Shown here: positions 17,497-26,528 of the stretch, piece by piece | Layout of the letters: every line of letters begins with the position of its first letter | Position numbering within the stretch: the stretch's first letter is position 1 | Source of the DNA: Streptomyces sp. CB03234 | GTDB lineage: Bacteria; Actinomycetota; Actinomycetes; Streptomycetales; Streptomycetaceae | Length of the DNA stretch: 64,000 nucleotides | Reading direction: 5' to 3' | Assembly: GCF_001905885.1 (NCBI RefSeq) | Contig: NZ_LIYH01000003.1 | Location: 124,001 to 188,000 of the forward strand | Translations under genes and position numbers: made by a program | Notes under the pieces: generated by a model | The model's input: the letters and a program-made list of their open reading frames with translations, nothing else | The model's database searches: none | Told to the model about the DNA's origin: nothing

Positions 17497-18458
17497 CCAC
17501 CCCCGTGAACCGGCTCCGCCCGCGCCGCTCCTGCCTGGCGGTCCCCGGCTCCAACCCGCGCTTCCTGGAGAAGGCCCAGGGCCTCCCCGCCGACCAGGTC
17601 TTCCTGGACCTGGAGGACGCGTGCGCGCCGCTGGCCAAGCCGGAGGCGCGGCACACCATCGTCAAGTTCCTCAACGAGGGCGACTGGACGGGCAAGACCA
17701 GGGTCGTGCGGGTCAACGACTGGACCACGGAGTGGACGTACCGCGACGTCGTCACCGTCGTCGAGGGCGCGGGCCCGAACCTGGACTGCATCATGCTGCC
17801 GAAGGTGCAGAACGCCGAGCAGGTCGTGGCGCTGGACCTCCTGCTGACCCAGATCGAGAAGACGATGGGCTTCGAGGTCGGCCGGATCGGTATCGAGGCC
17901 CAGATCGAGAACGCCCAGGGTCTCAACAACGTCAACGCGATCGCCCAGGCCTCGCCGCGCATCGAGACCATCATCTTCGGCCCGGCCGACTTCATGGCGT
18001 CCATCAACATGAAGTCGCTGGTCGTCGGCGAGCAGCCGCCCGGCTACCCGGCCGACGCGTACCACTACATCCTGATGAAGATCCTGATGGCGGCCCGCGC
18101 CAACGACCTCCAGGCGATCGACGGTCCGTACCTCCAGATCAAGAACGTGGACGGCTTCCGCGCGGTGGCCGGCCGCGCCGCGGCCCTCGGCTTCGACGGC
18201 AAGTGGGTGCTGCACCCGGGCCAGGTCGACGCCGCCAACGAGGTGTTCTCGCCCTCCCAGGAGGACTTCGACCACGCCGAGCTGATCCTGGACGCGTACG
18301 AGTACTACACGTCCGAGGCGGGCGGCAAGAAGGGCTCGGCGATGCTCGGCGACGAGATGATCGACGAGGCCAGCCGCAAGATGGCGCTCGTCATCTCCGG
18401 CAAGGGCCGCGCCGCCGGCATGACCCGTACCTCGAAGTTCGAAGCCCCGGAGGCCTGA
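17493..18458 (+). CDS. mcl: L-malyl-CoA/beta-methylmalyl-CoA lyase
   Basis: This 321-residue CitE-like CoA-ester lyase cleaves beta-methylmalyl-CoA to glyoxylate and propionyl-CoA and can cleave or form malyl-CoA. Family signatures are RRSCLAVPGSNPRFLEKA at the N-terminus, FLDLEDACAP (metal/substrate Asp/Glu), MLPKVQNAEQV and IGIEAQIENAQGL. The Mg-binding pair expected in the barrel is present. The ATG overlaps the meaA stop (ATGA). Context defines its place as the cleavage step of the pathway. Confidence 0.92.
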   Translation: MTTPVNRLRPRRSCLAVPGSNPRFLEKAQGLPADQVFLDLEDACAPLAKPEARHTIVKFLNEGDWTGKTRVVRVNDWTTEWTYRDVVTVVEGAGPNLDCIMLPKVQNAEQVVALDLLLTQIEKTMGFEVGRIGIEAQIENAQGLNNVNAIAQASPRIETIIFGPADFMASINMKSLVVGEQPPGYPADAYHYILMKILMAARANDLQAIDGPYLQIKNVDGFRAVAGRAAALGFDGKWVLHPGQVDAANEVFSPSQEDFDHAELILDAYEYYTSEAGGKKGSAMLGDEMIDEASRKMALVISGKGRAAGMTRTSKFEAPEA

Positions 18459-18463
18459 GCACC

Positions 18464-18976
18464 ATGCAGTTCGGACGCACCTATGAGGAGTTCGAGGTCG
18501 GCGCGGTCTACAAGCACTGGCCCGGGAAGACGGTCACCGAGTACGACGACCACCTCTTCTGCCTGCTCACCATGAACCACCACCCCCTCCACATGGACAC
18601 CAACTATGCGGAGAAGACGACGGACTTCGGGAAGAACGTCGTCGTGGGCAACTACATCTACTCCCTCCTGCTGGGCATGTCCGTGCCGGACGTCTCCGGC
18701 AAGGCGATCGCCAACCTGGAGATCGAGTCGCTGCGGCACGTGGCGCCGACCTTCCACGGCGACACCATCTACGGCGAGACCACCGTCCTCGACAAGACCC
18801 CGTCCAGGTCCAAGAGCGACCGCGGAATCGTGTACGTCGAGACCAAGGGCTACAAGCAGGACGGCACGCTCGTGTGTGTGTTCCGCCGCAAGGTGATGGT
18901 CCCGACCGAGACGTACATCAAGGAGCGCGGCGGCGAGCAGCCCGGCCGCCCCGAACTGAAGCAGCAGGAGAAGTAG
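18464..18976 (+). CDS. mch: Mesaconyl-CoA hydratase, MaoC-type
   Basis: The 170-residue product is a hot-dog-fold (R)-specific enoyl-CoA hydratase. It hydrates mesaconyl-CoA to beta-methylmalyl-CoA in the pathway. The MaoC catalytic Asp/His region is seen in DDHLFCLLTMNHHPLHMDTNYA. The ATG at 18464 is 5 bases after mcl and follows GGAGG 10 bases upstream. Mesaconyl-CoA hydratases of Alphaproteobacteria are about twice as long, so this is the short single-domain actinobacterial form; the function rests on operon context. Confidence 0.87.
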   Translation: MQFGRTYEEFEVGAVYKHWPGKTVTEYDDHLFCLLTMNHHPLHMDTNYAEKTTDFGKNVVVGNYIYSLLLGMSVPDVSGKAIANLEIESLRHVAPTFHGDTIYGETTVLDKTPSRSKSDRGIVYVETKGYKQDGTLVCVFRRKVMVPTETYIKERGGEQPGRPELKQQEK

Positions 18977-18978
18977 TC

Positions 18979-20184
18979 ATGGCCCGACTCGCGCAGACCC
19001 ACGGTCTGACGGACGTCCAGCAGGAGATCCTGTCCACGGTCCGGGAATTCGTCGACAAGGAGATCATTCCGGTCGCGACCGAGCTGGAGCACCGCGACGA
19101 GTACCCGCAGGACATCGTCGACGGGCTGAAGGAGCTGGGCGTCTTCGGTCTGATGATCCCGGAGGAGTACGGGGGTCTGGGCGAGTCCCTCCTCACGTAC
19201 GCGCTGTGCGTGGAGGAGATCGCGCGCGGCTGGATGTCCGTGTCGGGCATCATCAACACCCACTTCATCGTCGCGTACATGCTCAAGCAGCACGGCACGC
19301 AGGAGCAGAAGGACACCTTCCTGCCCCGGATGGCGGCCGGCGAGGTGCGGGGCGCGTTCTCGATGTCGGAGCCGGCCCTCGGTTCGGATGTGTCCGCGAT
19401 CACATCCAAGGCGGTCAAGGACGGCGACGAGTACGTCCTGAACGGTCAGAAGATGTGGCTGACGAACGGTGGTACGTCAACACTCGTCGCCGTTCTCGTC
19501 CGAAGTGACGAAGGACACCCGGAGGGCACCGCCCCCCACAAGTCGATGACGACCTTCCTGGTGGAGAAGGAGCCCGGCTTCGGAGAGGTCCGGCCCGGCC
19601 TGACCATCCCCGGGAAGATCGACAAGATGGGCTACAAGGGCGTCGACACCACCGAACTCATCATGGACGGACTGCGCATTCCGGCCAATCGGGTGCTCGG
19701 CGGGGTCACCGGCCGAGGGTTTTACCAAATGATGGACGGCGTCGAGGTCGGCCGCGTGAATGTAGCGGCACGTGGTTGCGGCGTGGCGCAGCGTGCGTTT
19801 GAGCTGGGCGTCTCGTATGCCCAGCAACGTCACACTTTCGGTAAGCCGATCGCCCAGCACCAGGCCATCCAGTTCAAACTGGCCGAGATGGCTACCAAGG
19901 TGGAGGCCGCCCATGCCATGATGGTCAACGCAGCACGCAAAAAGGACTCCGGGGAGCGAAACGACCTGGAAGCAGGGATGGCGAAGTACCTCGCCTCCGA
20001 ATACTGCAAGGAGGTCGTCGAGGACGCCTTCCGTATCCATGGCGGCTACGGGTTCTCGAAGGAGTACGAAATCGAGCGTCTCTACCGAGAGGCGCCGATG
20101 CTGCTCATCGGCGAAGGTACCGCCGAGATCCAGAAAATGATCATTGGGCGTCGGTTGCTCGAGGAGTACCGATTCCAGGGGTGA
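18979..20184 (+). CDS. mcd: Acyl-CoA dehydrogenase, probable methylsuccinyl-CoA dehydrogenase
   Basis: This 401-residue FAD enzyme would oxidise (2S)-methylsuccinyl-CoA to mesaconyl-CoA. Acyl-CoA dehydrogenase signatures are present: AFSMSEPALGSDVSAI (flavin/substrate loop), KMWLTNGG, the FAD-binding QRHTFGKPIAQHQAIQFKLA, and the C-terminal IHGGYGFSKEYEIERLYREA. It starts 2 bases after mch. Codon choice becomes visibly less GC-biased in the second half (many GCA, GTA, CGT, AAA codons after about 19,480). It lacks the roughly 150-residue N-terminal extension of alphaproteobacterial Mcd; the substrate is inferred from context. Confidence 0.87.
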   Translation: MARLAQTHGLTDVQQEILSTVREFVDKEIIPVATELEHRDEYPQDIVDGLKELGVFGLMIPEEYGGLGESLLTYALCVEEIARGWMSVSGIINTHFIVAYMLKQHGTQEQKDTFLPRMAAGEVRGAFSMSEPALGSDVSAITSKAVKDGDEYVLNGQKMWLTNGGTSTLVAVLVRSDEGHPEGTAPHKSMTTFLVEKEPGFGEVRPGLTIPGKIDKMGYKGVDTTELIMDGLRIPANRVLGGVTGRGFYQMMDGVEVGRVNVAARGCGVAQRAFELGVSYAQQRHTFGKPIAQHQAIQFKLAEMATKVEAAHAMMVNAARKKDSGERNDLEAGMAKYLASEYCKEVVEDAFRIHGGYGFSKEYEIERLYREAPMLLIGEGTAEIQKMIIGRRLLEEYRFQG

Positions 20185-20351
20185 TTGTCGCTTTTGAGCC
20201 GGTTTGGCCGCGAAGAAGATCACACCCTGTCATCGTCTTCCGGCCGCCGACTCGGCTTCTGGCTTGCCCAGTTGCGGCCCGCAACCGATAGCATCGCCGA
20301 AAAGCCGCCGTCCCCCGCATCCGCGCGGCATCACCGCTACGAAGGTCATCC

Positions 20352-20999
20352 ATGCCCCACAGCCAAACCTCTGCACCTCGCGGCCGCGTCCGCATCGCAC
20401 GCGGAGCATCGCCGTGGCTTCTGCCGACCGTCGCCACCGCTGCACTCAGTCTTGCCCGCTCGCGCCGTTCCAAGCGTGCCGCGGCCATCGCTGTGCCCAC
20501 CACCGCCCTGGCGGCGGGCATGCTGTGGTTCTTCCGCGACCCCGAGCGCGAGATCGCGCAGGGCAGGGTCATCTCGCCCGCAGACGGGGTGGTGCAGAGC
20601 ATCATGCCGTGGAAGGACGGACGGACCCGGGTCGCCATCTTCATGAGCCCGCTGAACGTCCACGTCAACCGCGCCCCGCTGGCGGGCACGGTGACGTCCG
20701 TCGAGCACGTCCCTGGTGGGTTCGTGCCGGCGTTCAACAAGGAGAGCGAGAACAACGAGCGCGTTGTCTGGCACTTCGACACCGAGCTCGGCGACATCGA
20801 GATGGTGCAGATCGCGGGTGCGGTCGCCCGTCGCATCGTGCCGTACATCCCCCAGGGGACCAAGGTCGAGCAGGGCGAGCGCATCGGTCTGATCCGCTTC
20901 GGATCGCGCGTTGACATCTACCTTCCGGAAGGTGTCGACGTCGCTGTCGAGGTCGGTCAGACCACGACCGCGGGGGTGACTCGAATTGACCGTGATTGA
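20352..20999 (+). CDS. psd: Phosphatidylserine decarboxylase, PSD-A type
   Basis: This 215-residue membrane-associated proenzyme converts phosphatidylserine to phosphatidylethanolamine. A hydrophobic segment lies near residues 45-60 (AAIAVPTTALAAGMLWFF). Conserved motifs are FRDPERE, SPADGVVQ, SPLNVHVNRAP and the self-cleavage site RFGSRVDIYLP, where the Ser of GS becomes the pyruvoyl group. The ATG at 20352 follows GAAGG. It overlaps pssA, giving a two-gene lipid operon downstream of the ethylmalonyl-CoA genes; the 167-base gap before it (20185-20351) may hold its own promoter. Confidence 0.93.
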   Translation: MPHSQTSAPRGRVRIARGASPWLLPTVATAALSLARSRRSKRAAAIAVPTTALAAGMLWFFRDPEREIAQGRVISPADGVVQSIMPWKDGRTRVAIFMSPLNVHVNRAPLAGTVTSVEHVPGGFVPAFNKESENNERVVWHFDTELGDIEMVQIAGAVARRIVPYIPQGTKVEQGERIGLIRFGSRVDIYLPEGVDVAVEVGQTTTAGVTRIDRD

Positions 21000-21855
21000 T
21001 CCTGACACACGGGCCGACTGGGTCGCCGACGCCGAGGCGGACGTCGCCGAGGAAGCCGAGGAGATGCCGCTGTCGCTGCGCCTGTCAATAGCGGACACGC
21101 TGACGCTGGGCAACGCCACCTGCGGCTTCATGGCGGTGTACTTCACCACCACCGGCATCCTGATCCCGCACCTCACGGGCAGCGACGAGACCGGCATGGC
21201 GCGGCACTCCGCCGCGACCGCCGTGATCCTCATGCTCTGCGCGGCGGTCTTCGACCTCTTCGACGGGCTCGTGGCGCGCAAGCTGCGCAGCTCGCCGATG
21301 GGCGCGGAGCTCGACAACCTGTCGGACCTGATCAGCTTCGGTCTGGCCCCGGCGTACTTCGTGCTGGTGTACGGGATGGTCGCGGACGACGCGCACCAGC
21401 GGGTCTCCGCGGTGGCGGCCATCGTGGTGCTGCTGGCGGTGGTGCTACGGCTCGCCAGATTCAGCTGCGTGACCATGAAGGACGGCATGTTCCAGGGCAT
21501 GCCGTCCCCGTTCGGCGCGCTGACGGTCGTCTCGATCGTGCTGCTGGAGCTGCCGTTCATCCCGACGCTGCTGGCGATCATCGGTACGGCGTGGCTGATG
21601 GTGAGCCGCGTCGAGTACCCGAAGCCGCGGGGCGTCCTCGCGGTGGCGATGCTCAGCTGGATCGTCGGGGCGATGGGCCTGCTGGCGGCGTGGGCGTTCG
21701 ACGCCCCGGGCGGCCAGCTGCTGCTCCAGACCGGCTGCGCGCTGCAGGTGGTGCTGGGCGCGGTGATCCCCCTGTTCGCGACGGCCCGGCGGGTGAACAC
21801 CTTCCGCGACAACCGCCGCGAGAGCCGCGAGGCGCGGGCGGCGCAGTTGCCGTAG
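20986..21855 (+). CDS. pssA: CDP-diacylglycerol-serine O-phosphatidyltransferase
   Basis: This 289-residue integral membrane enzyme makes phosphatidylserine, the substrate of the psd product. The CDP-alcohol phosphatidyltransferase motif D-G-x2-A-R-x-G-x3-D-x3-D is seen in DGLVARKLRSSPMGAELDNL followed by SDLIS. About eight hydrophobic segments follow the acidic N-terminus. The start is a TTG at 20986 or a GTG at 20992, both inside the 3' end of psd; GGGGG lies upstream of either. A strong hairpin terminator follows. Confidence 0.93.
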   Translation: MTVIDPDTRADWVADAEADVAEEAEEMPLSLRLSIADTLTLGNATCGFMAVYFTTTGILIPHLTGSDETGMARHSAATAVILMLCAAVFDLFDGLVARKLRSSPMGAELDNLSDLISFGLAPAYFVLVYGMVADDAHQRVSAVAAIVVLLAVVLRLARFSCVTMKDGMFQGMPSPFGALTVVSIVLLELPFIPTLLAIIGTAWLMVSRVEYPKPRGVLAVAMLSWIVGAMGLLAAWAFDAPGGQLLLQTGCALQVVLGAVIPLFATARRVNTFRDNRRESREARAAQLP

Positions 21856-21871
21856 CGGTACGTACGGATAC

Positions 21872-21914
21872 GGGTGAGGGCCCGGAGCGGTGAATCCGCT
21901 CCGGGCCCTCACCC
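21872..21914. terminator. Bidirectional terminator between pssA and GNAT gene
   Basis: A perfect 19-bp stem (21872-21890 with 21896-21914) and a 5-base TGAAT loop separates two convergent genes. Confidence 0.85.
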
Positions 21915-21917
21915 ATG

Positions 21918-22463
21918 TCAGGGACCGGTCGCTCGGGCGCCGGCCAGCTCCTTGTAGTAGTACGTCGTGGGGTGCGGGCTGCCGGCCGGGGTGAGGGCGT
22001 AGCCGGGGACCGAGCCTGCCCGGGTCCAGCCCGCCGAGCGGTAGAGGGACTCGGCCGGGCTGCCGGTCTCGGTGTCCAGGACGAGGAGGGTCAGGCCCTC
22101 GTCGAGGGCCGCGCGTTCGGCCGTGGCCAGGAGGCGGCGGCCCAGGCCACGTCCACGGGCGGTGCGGTGGACGAGGAGCTTGGCGATGTCGGCGCGGTGG
22201 GGCTGGTTCGGCATGGTGGCCCGGATGAGGGTGATCACGCCGGAGAGGGCGCCGTCGTCGCCGTACGAGGCCCAGACATGCCGTACGCCCCGCTCGGCCT
22301 CCTCGGCGACCCCCTGCCACCAGGAGGCCGCCTCGGCGTGGCCGAGCGGGGCGAGAAAGCCCACGGAGGCGCCGCTGTCGACGGCGTCCACCAGCAGGGC
22401 GGCGAGCCCGTCGGGCGCGTGGGCTCGGATCTGCGGCGCGGTGAGGCGCTTGATGTCGCTCAT
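21918..22463 (-). CDS. GNAT family N-acetyltransferase
   Basis: This 181-residue acetyltransferase shows LSGVITLIRATMPNQPHRAD leading into the acetyl-CoA loop HRTARGRGLGRRLLATAER (canonical R-G-x-G-x-G/A), then the PAESLYRSAGW signature and a C-terminal TTYYYKEL strand. The substrate is unknown; similar proteins acetylate small amines or antibiotics. The ATG at 22463 has no strong ribosome binding site. It is downstream of the liv operon in the same direction, 76 bases... on the opposite side of the livK end, so it is transcribed after livK or from its own promoter. Confidence 0.87.
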   Translation of the reverse strand: MSDIKRLTAPQIRAHAPDGLAALLVDAVDSGASVGFLAPLGHAEAASWWQGVAEEAERGVRHVWASYGDDGALSGVITLIRATMPNQPHRADIAKLLVHRTARGRGLGRRLLATAERAALDEGLTLLVLDTETGSPAESLYRSAGWTRAGSVPGYALTPAGSPHPTTYYYKELAGARATGP

Positions 22464-22539
22464 GATCAGAGCGTGGCACGGGGGCGCTCCGGCGCGGTGA
22501 CGGGCCCCCCGTCGCTCCGCCCGTCGGTGTTGCCGTCGG

Positions 22540-23811
22540 TCAGCCGCCCGGTGTGAAGGCCTTCGCCGCGTCGGAGACCTCAGGCCCGCGCACCACCCGC
22601 GCGCCGCCCGTGACGGACTTGTCGGGCTGGTAGATCACGCTCTGCCGCGACGACGGCGCCTTCGGGTCGGAGAAGTCGTGGGTCATACCGAAGCCCCCGT
22701 CCAGGGCGTTCAGCGTCCGCAGCGCCTTGCCGACGCCCTCGCGGGTGAGGTCCTTGTCCGCGCACGCCTTTTTCATGGCCTCGCCGAAGACCTCGGCGGC
22801 CGACCAGCCGGCGACGACGCCGTTGTCGAGGGCGTCCTTCGGGTAGGCGGCGCGGTAGTCCGCGACGAGCTTCTTCGCGGCCGGGGCGTCGGCGCCGATG
22901 GGCAGGCTCGGCGTGGCCACGTAGTACATCTTCTCCAGCGCCGGTCCGGCCTGGGTGGCCAGCAGCTGCGGGGAGTACGCGGAGTTGTTGCCGATGACCG
23001 GCACGGTGAGCTTCACCGCGGCCGCCACGCCGACGAGCGAGGCCGCCTGGCGCGGGCCCGCGCTCAGCACGATCGCCTTCACCCCGGCCTGCTTGAGCGC
23101 GGCGACCTGCGCCGACATGTCGTTGTCGGTCGGCTTGATCTTCTGCTCGACGACCGTGACACCGGCCTTCTCGGCCGCGTACTTCGAGCCCGTCAGCGCG
23201 TTCTCGCCGTAGTCGCCCTCGAAGTAGACGTGGCCGAGCTTGTCGCCCTTCCTCAGGCCCTTCTCCTTCAGCAGGAAGTCGACGGCGTTGATGGTCTCGA
23301 TGTCGTACGTGGTGCCGATGACCCGGATGTACGGGCTGCCGAGCAGCGACGCCGACCAGGCCTGCGGCATCACCAGGCCCTTGTCCTGGCCGTCGACCCG
23401 CTGCTTGACGGCGGCGACGAACGGCGAGCCGATGAACTGGGGGAAGCCCAGCACCTTCGGCTCCAGTTCGGTGTACCCGGCGAGCGCCTTCTGCGGGTCG
23501 TAGCCGTGGTCACGGACCGTCAGCTCCACGGTGCGGCCGCAGACGCCGCCTTTCGCGTTGAGCTGCTTGACGTACAGCTGCTGGGCCTGGGTGACGCTCT
23601 TGCCGAGGGTGGCGTACACGCCGGTCATGTCGGTCAGGACGCCCAGTCGGATCGCCTTGGCGTCGACGCCCTGGCCGGTCTTCACCCCGTCGGCGCCGGC
23701 CGCACCGTCCTGGTCGGTCTTCGCCTTGGAGCTGCAGCCCGCGGCCCCGACCGTCAGCGTGACGAGCGCGGTGAGGGCGGCGGCGAGCCGCCGGTGCCTG
23801 GATATGGTCAT
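22540..23811 (-). CDS. livK: Branched-chain amino acid-type ABC transporter substrate-binding lipoprotein
   Basis: The 423-residue product is a periplasmic-binding fold type I receptor. It has a lipoprotein signal with lipobox VGAAGC (Cys26) and then IRLGVLTDMTGVYATLGKS, typical of the LivJ/LivK and amide/urea receptor family. It captures the substrate outside the membrane for the permeases encoded just upstream. It is the last gene of a five-gene operon, overlapping livM by ATGA. Leucine-type substrates are the default guess; amides or short amino acids are possible. S. coelicolor has, as I recall, a matching gene order around SCO2008-SCO2013. Confidence 0.9.
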   Translation of the reverse strand: MTISRHRRLAAALTALVTLTVGAAGCSSKAKTDQDGAAGADGVKTGQGVDAKAIRLGVLTDMTGVYATLGKSVTQAQQLYVKQLNAKGGVCGRTVELTVRDHGYDPQKALAGYTELEPKVLGFPQFIGSPFVAAVKQRVDGQDKGLVMPQAWSASLLGSPYIRVIGTTYDIETINAVDFLLKEKGLRKGDKLGHVYFEGDYGENALTGSKYAAEKAGVTVVEQKIKPTDNDMSAQVAALKQAGVKAIVLSAGPRQAASLVGVAAAVKLTVPVIGNNSAYSPQLLATQAGPALEKMYYVATPSLPIGADAPAAKKLVADYRAAYPKDALDNGVVAGWSAAEVFGEAMKKACADKDLTREGVGKALRTLNALDGGFGMTHDFSDPKAPSSRQSVIYQPDKSVTGGARVVRGPEVSDAAKAFTPGG

Positions 23812-24878
23812 CGTTCCTCCGCTGAGGTGCGTGCGATACGTCGGGGACGCCGGGCGGCCAGGCGGACCAGGCCTCCGGGCAGGAAGAGCACCACCGCCAC
23901 GACGGCGGCGCCGTACAGGTAGCGCGACGCCTCGCCCGGGGCGATACCGCCCGTGCCGGGGGCGGAGACGAGGGGCAGCGCGTCGCTGTACCGGTTGAGG
24001 ATCTGCGGCAGCAGGGAGACGAAGACGCCCCCGACCACCGCGCCCGCCACCGAGCCCAGACCGCCGATGACGATCATGGCGAGGTACTCGAGGGAGAGCA
24101 GCATGCCGAAGTACTCCGGCACGGTCCGCTGGAACACCAGCGCGAGCAGCACGCCGGCGAGACCGGCGTACATCGAGGAGAGCACGAAGGCGGCCGCGCG
24201 GTAGCGGGCCACCGGGATGCCCAGCACCCCGGCCGCGATCCGGTGGTCCCGGATGGCGTTCAGGGCGCGGCCGGGCCGGCCGCGCAGCACGCCCCGCGCG
24301 AAGAGGGCGGAGGCGACGAGCAGGGCGAGGCCCAGGTACCAGAGCTTCTCTGCGGCGCCGAACGGCACGGCTGCGATCAGCAGCTCGCTCTCGTCGAAGG
24401 TGACGCCGAGGAGGGAGAGCGGCGGGACGGCGCGGCCGTTGAAGCCGCCGGTGAGGTCGTGGGCGTTGAACAGCACGTGCTGGCCGATGAAGATCAGCGC
24501 GAGGGTGGCGATGCCGAGGTACGCGCCGCGCAGCCGCCCCGCGATGGGGCTGAACAGGCCGCCCGCCGCGCCTGCCAGCGCCACCGCGCCGACGGCGGCG
24601 AGCCAGCCGGGCAGGCCGAGGCCGGTCAGCCCGTCGCTGCCGTCCCCGGCGAGCGCGCAGTAGCCGTACGCGCCGACGGCGAGGAAGAAGGCGTGGCCCA
24701 TGGAGAGCTGTCCGGTGGAGCCGGTCAGCAGGTTGATGCCGATGGCGCCGATGGCGGCGGCCATGGCGAACAGCCCGGCCTGGAGCCAGAACCGTTCCAG
24801 GTAGAAGGGCAGGGCGAGGAGGAGGACCACGCCGAGCCCGTACGCGTACGTACGGGGGCGGGTGAACGTCTCAGACAC
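23808..24878 (-). CDS. livM: Branched-chain amino acid ABC transporter permease, LivM type
   Basis: This 356-residue membrane protein has about ten hydrophobic segments and the LivM-type core (GINLLTGSTGQLSMGHAFF near residue 47, SMYAGLAGVLLAL, and the EAA-like region GGLGSVAGAVVGGVFV). It forms the translocation pore with LivH. It overlaps the livH gene by 8 bases upstream and livK by 4 downstream, so the operon is translationally coupled. Confidence 0.92.
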   Translation of the reverse strand: MSETFTRPRTYAYGLGVVLLLALPFYLERFWLQAGLFAMAAAIGAIGINLLTGSTGQLSMGHAFFLAVGAYGYCALAGDGSDGLTGLGLPGWLAAVGAVALAGAAGGLFSPIAGRLRGAYLGIATLALIFIGQHVLFNAHDLTGGFNGRAVPPLSLLGVTFDESELLIAAVPFGAAEKLWYLGLALLVASALFARGVLRGRPGRALNAIRDHRIAAGVLGIPVARYRAAAFVLSSMYAGLAGVLLALVFQRTVPEYFGMLLSLEYLAMIVIGGLGSVAGAVVGGVFVSLLPQILNRYSDALPLVSAPGTGGIAPGEASRYLYGAAVVAVVLFLPGGLVRLAARRPRRIARTSAEER

Positions 24879-25761
24879 GGGCCAGCTCCTTCGTACCGAA
24901 GAGCCCCGCGGGCCGGATCAGCAGGACCGCGACCATGACCAGGTAGGGCGCCAGGTCGCCGATGCCCCGGCCGAGGAAGGCGAGGTCGCTCTGGTAGCCG
25001 GTGGCGAGGGACTCGGTGATGCCGACGAGGAGTCCGCCGACGAGCGCGCCGGTCGTGGAGTCCAGCCCGCCGAGGATGGCGGCCGGGAAGGCCTTGAGGG
25101 CGGCGACGGAGGTGGAGCGTTCCAGTCCGGGCGTCGGGAAGACCGTCAGGAAGAGGGCCGCGACGGCCGCGAGGCCCCCGGCGACGGCCCACGCGCCGAG
25201 CGAGACCCGCCCGAGCCGTACCCCCATCAGGGCGGCCGTGGACGGGCTCTCGGCGGCGGCGCGCATGGCGACGCCCCAGGCGGTGAACCGGAAGACGAGC
25301 AGGAACACGGTGATGAGGAGCGCGGCGGCGAGGAACGCGGCGATGCGCGTCTGGGCGATGGTGATCGTGCCGATGGTCACCACCGCGTCGCCCCAGGGGT
25401 CGCCGAGGGTGAGCACGTCCGTACCGATGCGTCGGGTCAGCTCGGTGATGAGCAAAATGTCCACGCCGATCGTGACGATGGCGAGGACGCTGTGGTCCGA
25501 GCCACGGTGACGGCGCATCACCAGGAACTCGACCGCCGCGCCGACGAGCGCGGCGCCCGCGATCCCGGCGGCCAGGGCGGGCCAGAAGCCGATGTCGTCG
25601 TGGAGGACGGCGGTGACGTACCCGCCCGCGAGGAGGAGGGAGGCGTGGGCGAAGTTGACGACCTCGGTGGCGCGGAAGATGATCACGAAGCCGAGGGCGA
25701 TGAGGGCGTAGACGGAGCCAAGGGATATGCCATTGAGGAGGAGTTCGGCGAAGGTGGTCAC
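24871..25761 (-). CDS. livH: Branched-chain amino acid ABC transporter permease, LivH type
   Basis: This 296-residue permease begins with the family signature LLLNGISLGSVYALIALGFV, followed by NFAHASLLLAGGYV and the loop LKAFPAAILGGLDSTTGALV that contacts the ATPases. The GTG at 25761 overlaps the livG stop codon (GTGA). A longer open frame upstream is shadow of livG. Confidence 0.92.
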   Translation of the reverse strand: MTTFAELLLNGISLGSVYALIALGFVIIFRATEVVNFAHASLLLAGGYVTAVLHDDIGFWPALAAGIAGAALVGAAVEFLVMRRHRGSDHSVLAIVTIGVDILLITELTRRIGTDVLTLGDPWGDAVVTIGTITIAQTRIAAFLAAALLITVFLLVFRFTAWGVAMRAAAESPSTAALMGVRLGRVSLGAWAVAGGLAAVAALFLTVFPTPGLERSTSVAALKAFPAAILGGLDSTTGALVGGLLVGITESLATGYQSDLAFLGRGIGDLAPYLVMVAVLLIRPAGLFGTKELARV

Positions 25762-26528
25762 TCGGCTGCCTCCTCTCCGAGATAGGCGCGGACGACCGCG
25801 GGGTCGTTCTGTACGTCGGTGGGGGCGCCGTCCGCGATACGGCGGCCGAAGTCGAGGACGGTGACGGAGTCGGCGAGCCGCATCACCACGCCCATGTCGT
25901 GTTCGACGAGGACGATGGAGATGCCGAGGCTGTCGCGGACGCCCGCGATGACGGCGGCGGTGCGGCGGCGCTCGTCGGCGGTCATGCCGGCGACGGGTTC
26001 GTCGAGGAGGAGCAGGGTCGGCTCCATGCACAGGGCGCGGGCCAGTTCGGCCAGCTTCTGCTGCCCGTACGGGAGGGAGGCGGCCGGGTGGTCCAGCTTG
26101 TCGGCGAGGCCCACGAAGTCGGCGATCTCGCGGACGCGGGCGCGGTGGCGGGCCTCCTCGCGGGTGGCGGACGGCAGGCGCAGCCCGGTGGCGAGGAAGC
26201 CGGCGCGGGTGAGGCGGTGGCGGCCGAGCATCAGGGCGTCGGCGAGGGTGGCGTGGGGCGGCAGGGCGAGGTTCTGGAAGATGCGGGCGACGCCGAGGGC
26301 GGCGATGCGGTGCGGGGGCAGGCCGGTCAGCTCGTGGTCGCCGAAGCGGACGCTGCCGGAGGTGGCGCGGTAGACGCCGGACAGGACGTTGAAGGTGGTG
26401 GACTTGCCGGCGCCGTTGGGGCCGATGACGGCGTGGACGGTGCCGGGGTTCACGGTGAAGCTGACGCCGTCGAGGGCGGTGAGTCCGGCGAAGCGTACGG
26501 TCAGGTCGCGCACGTCGAGGGTGGTCAT
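25758..26528 (-). CDS. livG: Branched-chain amino acid ABC transporter ATP-binding protein, LivG type
   Basis: The 256-residue ATPase has Walker A GPNGAGKST, a LivG-type insertion rich in Arg (LPSATREEARHRARVREI), a degenerate signature SLPYGQQKLAELARAL, Walker B LLLLDEPVAGM and the switch His in IVLVEHDMGVV. It powers import together with LivF. Its ATG overlaps the livF stop (ATGA). Confidence 0.93.
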   Translation of the reverse strand: MTTLDVRDLTVRFAGLTALDGVSFTVNPGTVHAVIGPNGAGKSTTFNVLSGVYRATSGSVRFGDHELTGLPPHRIAALGVARIFQNLALPPHATLADALMLGRHRLTRAGFLATGLRLPSATREEARHRARVREIADFVGLADKLDHPAASLPYGQQKLAELARALCMEPTLLLLDEPVAGMTADERRRTAAVIAGVRDSLGISIVLVEHDMGVVMRLADSVTVLDFGRRIADGAPTDVQNDPAVVRAYLGEEAAE

